DNA from: Lachnospiraceae bacterium
GTDB taxonomy: Bacteria > Bacillota > Clostridia > Lachnospirales > Lachnospiraceae
NCBI GenBank assembly: GCA_024682555.1
Contig: JAIKZD010000032.1
Span: 1-64,000, forward strand
Direction: 5' to 3'
Length of the DNA stretch: 64,000 nucleotides
Below the pieces are notes generated by a model. That model worked only from the letters and a program-made list of their open reading frames with translations. It made no database searches and had not been told where the DNA came from. Positions 58,337-64,000 of the stretch are shown piece after piece; within the stretch, counting starts at the first letter, position 1, and each line of letters begins with the position of its first letter. The translations under genes and the position numbers were made by a program.

Positions 58337-58822
58337 TCAGTTAAACAGCTTTCCGGAGATGGGTTTGAGAGAATGATATAAGACCATTCCCAGTCCCATG
58401 ATGGATATGATCTCACCGATCCCCACCGTCAGCATCAGAAAAGGAAGCATGTCTTCAAGCCCGTAGGCATATTTGAGTATAAACGGTATTATCAGTGCAT
58501 TTGATAAAACGGGCGGCAGGGTGAACATGAATTTCGTATTCTTAAGATACCGGGTACCCAGGGCACCGATAAGGGTAGCAAGGGTTCCGAAGATGATATC
58601 CGGGAGGGCACAGCCCGTTAAGATATTGCTTAAGAAACACCCGATGGCAACGCCCGGAACGGCAGCGGCCGTAAACACGGGAAGTATTGTAAGTGCTTCC
58701 GATATCCTTATCTGGATAGCGCCGTTTGCGAGATTGAAACTTGCGATAAACAGGGTGAGTACTACATAGAGAGCAGCGATGGCTGCAGCCTGTGAGATAA
58801 ATAAGACTTTTTTGTTCTGCAT
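58337..58822 (-). CDS. queT: QueT-type transporter (ECF S component)
   Basis: A 161-residue integral membrane protein with five to six hydrophobic segments, starting MQNKKVLFISQAAAIAALYVV after AAAGGAG; a longer upstream reading frame exists but lacks a ribosome site. The RISEALTILPVF and NILTG motifs are those of QueT, the substrate-binding part of an energy-coupling-factor importer for queuosine precursors. The leader of about 120 bases has possible stems (CCTTAAGG) but I cannot recognise a preQ1 riboswitch. Confidence 0.83.
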   Translation of the reverse strand: MQNKKVLFISQAAAIAALYVVLTLFIASFNLANGAIQIRISEALTILPVFTAAAVPGVAIGCFLSNILTGCALPDIIFGTLATLIGALGTRYLKNTKFMFTLPPVLSNALIIPFILKYAYGLEDMLPFLMLTVGIGEIISIMGLGMVLYHSLKPISGKLFN

Positions 58823-59075
58823 ATGGATCTCCTTTAGGGTTGTTGACAGTATCCTTAAGGTTACGTTCCGCGGGATCGGAGCCATCGGGCGGTAACTCTT
58901 ATCATACTGATGGAGTGGGAAGGATTTAACACTCATCTGCCGGACATGATAACATTAAAATCATGAAAACACAACCAAAGAAAAAATAATGAACCCCGGG
59001 AAAGAGAATTAAAGCTTATACGGGAATTACGGAACAATATGGAATAACAGTGAGGATAATACAGGAGGAAAAGAG

Positions 59076-59327
59076 ATGTACGAGTACATACCGCAGGGAA
59101 CCTGCTCAAGAAAGATAACCTTTGAAGTAGAAGACAACAAGGTCAGAAATGTCAGATTCGAGGGAGGCTGCTCCGGCAATACCCAGGGAGTTTCCGCCCT
59201 CATAGAGGGAATGGATGTGGATGAGGCGATCAAGCGCATATATGGCATAAAATGCGGCTTCAGACCGACTTCCTGTCCCGATCAGCTTGCAAGAGCGCTG
59301 ATGGAATATAAAGATAACGCAGATTGA
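59076..59327 (+). CDS. TSCPD domain protein (TIGR03905 type)
   Basis: An 83-residue protein with conserved Cys residues: GTCSRKI, GGCSGNTQG, IKCGF and TSCPDQLA, the last giving the domain name. TSCPD domains also occur in ribonucleotide reductases; this stand-alone form is common in Lachnospiraceae and its role is unknown. Strong AGGAGG site. Confidence 0.9.
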   Translation: MYEYIPQGTCSRKITFEVEDNKVRNVRFEGGCSGNTQGVSALIEGMDVDEAIKRIYGIKCGFRPTSCPDQLARALMEYKDNAD

Positions 59328-59431
59328 ACCATAAGAAGATGTGAGCATCCGGGATTATACCGGGAGTCATAAATCGTCTGAAACAGGACATCTGATCGTA
59401 ATAATATAAGAAAACAGGAATAAATGTTGCA

Positions 59432-60286
59432 ATGGATGAAAAGATCACGATAATAGCAGACAGTACCTGCGACCTTTCAAAGGAAATCATACGGGAATAC
59501 GGGATAGAGATAGCGCCGTTATGTATAGTGCTTGATGACAGGAGCTACCTCGATTCGGTTGACATAACGCCGGAAGAGATTTTCAGATGGGCAAAGGCCC
59601 GCAAAACAACCCCGAAGACCTCCGCTATCCTGCCGGAGAATACCGTGGAATTGCTGCGCCCTCATCTGGAAGCAGGGGAGGATGTGCTGTTTTTTACGAT
59701 ATCGGAAAGCATGAGCTCAACCTGTAATGTTGCAAAGCTTGCGGGAAGCGGATTTGATACGGGAAGACTGTTCGTGATCGATTCGCAGAACCTTTCCACA
59801 GGCATAGGACTGCAGGTGTTAAGGGCCTGCGATCTGAAAGCCTCGGGCCTTCCTGCGGAAGAGATCGCAGAACGCATAAAAGCTGACAGGGATAAGGTCA
59901 GGGCAAGCTTTGTCATCGATACCCTTGATTATCTTGCCATGGGCGGAAGATGCAGCGGAATGACGGCACTTTTGGGCAATGCCTTAAAGCTCCATCCATC
60001 CATCTATGTTAAGGACGGTAAAATGTCGGTAGGAAAGAAATACAGGGGCCGCCTTGAAAGGGTGATAACGGATTATGTAAAAGATCTTGAGAAGGATCTC
60101 ATGAAAGCCGATAAAAAGCGTGTATTCATAACACATTCGGGTGTTTCGAAGGACACTGTCGACAGGGTGTACGGATATCTTGCATCACTTGATCATTTTG
60201 ATGATATAATAGAGACCCTCGCGGGCGGAGTGATATCATGCCATTGCGGTCCGGGAACCCTTGGGGTCCTGTTTTACGAGGAATAG
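59432..60286 (+). CDS. DegV family fatty-acid-binding protein
   Basis: A 284-residue DegV protein beginning with IIADSTCDLS. It has the SESMSSTCNVAK loop, DTLDYLAMGGRCSG and SVGKKYRGR segments and the C-terminal HCGPGTLGV. Members bind fatty acids and work with the FakA kinase; FakA is not in the window. It lies 15 bases before the glycosyltransferase start. Confidence 0.92.
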   Translation: MDEKITIIADSTCDLSKEIIREYGIEIAPLCIVLDDRSYLDSVDITPEEIFRWAKARKTTPKTSAILPENTVELLRPHLEAGEDVLFFTISESMSSTCNVAKLAGSGFDTGRLFVIDSQNLSTGIGLQVLRACDLKASGLPAEEIAERIKADRDKVRASFVIDTLDYLAMGGRCSGMTALLGNALKLHPSIYVKDGKMSVGKKYRGRLERVITDYVKDLEKDLMKADKKRVFITHSGVSKDTVDRVYGYLASLDHFDDIIETLAGGVISCHCGPGTLGVLFYEE

Positions 60287-60301
60287 AATACAGACGGTAA
60301 T

Positions 60302-62844
<2,543 letters not shown>

Positions 62845-62886
62845 GCGCCTGCAGAAAGCTTAAATAAAGCTTATATGAAAAACATG

Positions 62887-62940
62887 AAAGAGCACCTTGT
62901 GGGAGCTGATCATCCAAAGATCGGACAGGGTGCTCTTTTT
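62887..62940 (+). terminator. Terminator of enolase
   Basis: AAGAGCACC with GT pairs with AC and GGTGCTCTT across a loop of about 30 bases, followed by TTTT. Confidence 0.8.
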
Positions 62941-62949
62941 GCACCCTGA

Positions 62950-62979
62950 TTGCAAACATGACCGGGATTATTGTACAAT
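62950..62979 (+). promoter_or_regulatory. Promoter of the glutamine-synthetase-family gene
   Basis: TTGCAA (62950-62955) and TACAAT (62974-62979) are 18 bp apart and about 50 bases before the ATG. Confidence 0.6.
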
Positions 62980-63029
62980 AACTCTGTGTGTATCATTGAC
63001 ACTAATGCCTGAAAAAAAAGGAAACCGAT

Positions 63030-64000
63030 ATGAAGACAAAAGAAGAGATATTAAATCTGATAGAGGAGGAAGGAGTTGAGTTTATAAGGCTTCAGTTCAC
63101 GGATATGTTCGGGAACCTGAAGAATCTTGCCGTTACTCCAAGCCAGATAGACAAAGTGCTTGAAAACAGGTATGTTCTTGATGAACCGGCAATGTTCGGT
63201 ACTTTTAAGAACTGTGTAAGGGATATGTATCTGTATCCGGTGACCGAAAGCTTTAAGATACTGCCCTGGCGTCCCAAACAGGGAAAGGTGGGAAGATTCA
63301 TCTGCGACGTCTGCTATGAGGACGGGACGCCGTGTGAGATGAGCCCCAGAAGCATACTTAAAAATGTGCTGGATACGGCCTCAAAGGAGGGCTATGATTT
63401 CTATGTCGATCCCGAGATAGAGTTCTTCCTTTTCAGAACGGATGAAAACGGCTCACCCACCGTGGTTTCGTACGAGGATGCCGGATATATGGATGTGGGT
63501 CCCGCGGACAACGGGGAAAATGCAAGAAGGGATATGGTGCTTGCCCTTGAAGAGATGGGTTTTGAGATCAAATCCTCCTGGCATGAAAAAGCTTCTGCCC
63601 AGCATGAGATAGATTATACCGGCGGGGAGGCATTGCAGATAGCGGATTCGATAATGACCTTCCGTTTTGCCGTAAGGTCCATAGCCAAGAATTTCGGCCT
63701 CTATGCAACCTTTATGCCCAAGCCTAAAAATGATGTGCCGGGCTCGGGTCTGCACCTCAATTTTGCGGTATATAAAAAGGACAAAAGCATATTTAAGATA
63801 TCTCAAAAAAAAGATGGCACCATCGAGATATCCGATGAAGCGAAATGGTTTATGGGCGGTATCATGAAACACGCAAGGGCGGTCTGCTGCTTTACAAATC
63901 CCATAATCAATTCCTATAAGAGGCTGTCAAACGGTTTTGAAGCTCCCGGAAGTGTGGGATGGACGACAACGGGCGACAACTCATTCCTGAGGATCCATAA
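63030..64000 (+). CDS. Glutamine-synthetase-family protein, 3' end outside the window
   Basis: At least 323 residues are visible. The beta-grasp N-terminus (EFIRLQFTDMFGNLKNLAV) and the catalytic barrel start (YVDPEIEFFLF, SAQHEIDY, GSGLHLNF) are those of glutamine synthetase. In the ATP/ammonia-site region NSYKRLSNGFEAP is kept, but the usual NRS box is GDNS (GWTTTGDNSFLRIH), losing an arginine that binds substrate in typical enzymes. It may thus be a divergent synthetase or a gamma-glutamyl ligase of the same family. The start follows AAAGGAAA. Confidence 0.85.
   Translation, partial: MKTKEEILNLIEEEGVEFIRLQFTDMFGNLKNLAVTPSQIDKVLENRYVLDEPAMFGTFKNCVRDMYLYPVTESFKILPWRPKQGKVGRFICDVCYEDGTPCEMSPRSILKNVLDTASKEGYDFYVDPEIEFFLFRTDENGSPTVVSYEDAGYMDVGPADNGENARRDMVLALEEMGFEIKSSWHEKASAQHEIDYTGGEALQIADSIMTFRFAVRSIAKNFGLYATFMPKPKNDVPGSGLHLNFAVYKKDKSIFKISQKKDGTIEISDEAKWFMGGIMKHARAVCCFTNPIINSYKRLSNGFEAPGSVGWTTTGDNSFLRIH

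Noticed and set aside
58823..58936. PreQ1 riboswitch upstream of queT
   Set aside because: QueT genes are often controlled this way, but I could not find the preQ1-I core or the preQ1-II pseudoknot parts in the leader. A covariance-model search would settle it.

Overview
The window looks like chromosome of a Bacillota (Firmicutes) organism, most probably a Lachnospiraceae-type clostridium: the YesM-like kinase paired with a carbohydrate ABC transporter, the TSCPD and DegV genes, the gut/rumen-type GH127 and GH31 enzymes, the clostridial tail-module proteins and strong AGGAGG-type ribosome sites all fit. This assignment is inference from gene content; there is no rRNA in the window.

Left chromosomal part (1-14.8 kb). 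A plant-polysaccharide locus encodes two ABC permeases, a YesM-type sensor kinase, a lipoprotein sugar-binding protein, a GH127 beta-L-arabinofuranosidase-type enzyme and a GH31 alpha-xylosidase-type enzyme. A 22-bp sequence is repeated exactly about 80 bp upstream of both the first permease and the binding protein and is a likely operator. It is followed by an ABC exporter, a VTC / DUF4956 / CotH-kinase operon, and a tRNA cluster Arg(TCT)-His(GTG)-Gln(TTG)-Lys(TTT).

Prophage (14,746-47,852). A complete-looking temperate siphovirus-type prophage is integrated in the 3' end of tRNA-Lys, bounded by a perfect 68-bp direct repeat. Leftward genes: a tyrosine integrase preceded by a 9-codon leader ORF and terminator, an AT-rich membrane-protein moron, a degenerate ImmA-like protein and a CI-like repressor. 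Rightward early genes: Cro-like protein, small DNA-binding and tiny membrane proteins, a HUH-type Rep protein, an RNase H-like protein, a PcfK-like protein (the family that includes AcrIIA9 Cas9 inhibitors), PcfJ, and an HTH protein resembling ParB/KorB. An ArpU/DUF1492-like late regulator precedes TGTCCC repeats, then HNH, a probable cos region, small terminase, portal, a MuF head protein with a C-terminal JAB-like toxin-type domain, small genes, large terminase, scaffold, HK97-fold capsid, connectors, tail tube, tail chaperone with a probable -1 frameshift, tape measure, tail tip/fibre genes, holin and a GH73 endolysin.

Older remnant (47,853-55,970). Directly against attR lies the C-terminal stub of a second MuF protein with a different end, its small downstream ORF, and the broken start of another head-module gene. 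Then come a 2143-residue secreted protein of unknown function, a decayed IS transposase tail, a decayed integrase and a third, 22-bp copy of the tRNA-Lys end. I read this as the debris of an earlier, related element in the same tRNA gene.

Right chromosomal part (56-64 kb). A hybrid sensor kinase, a QueT-type transporter, TSCPD and DegV proteins, a family 4 glycosyltransferase, enolase, and the start of a divergent glutamine-synthetase-family protein cut by the window end.
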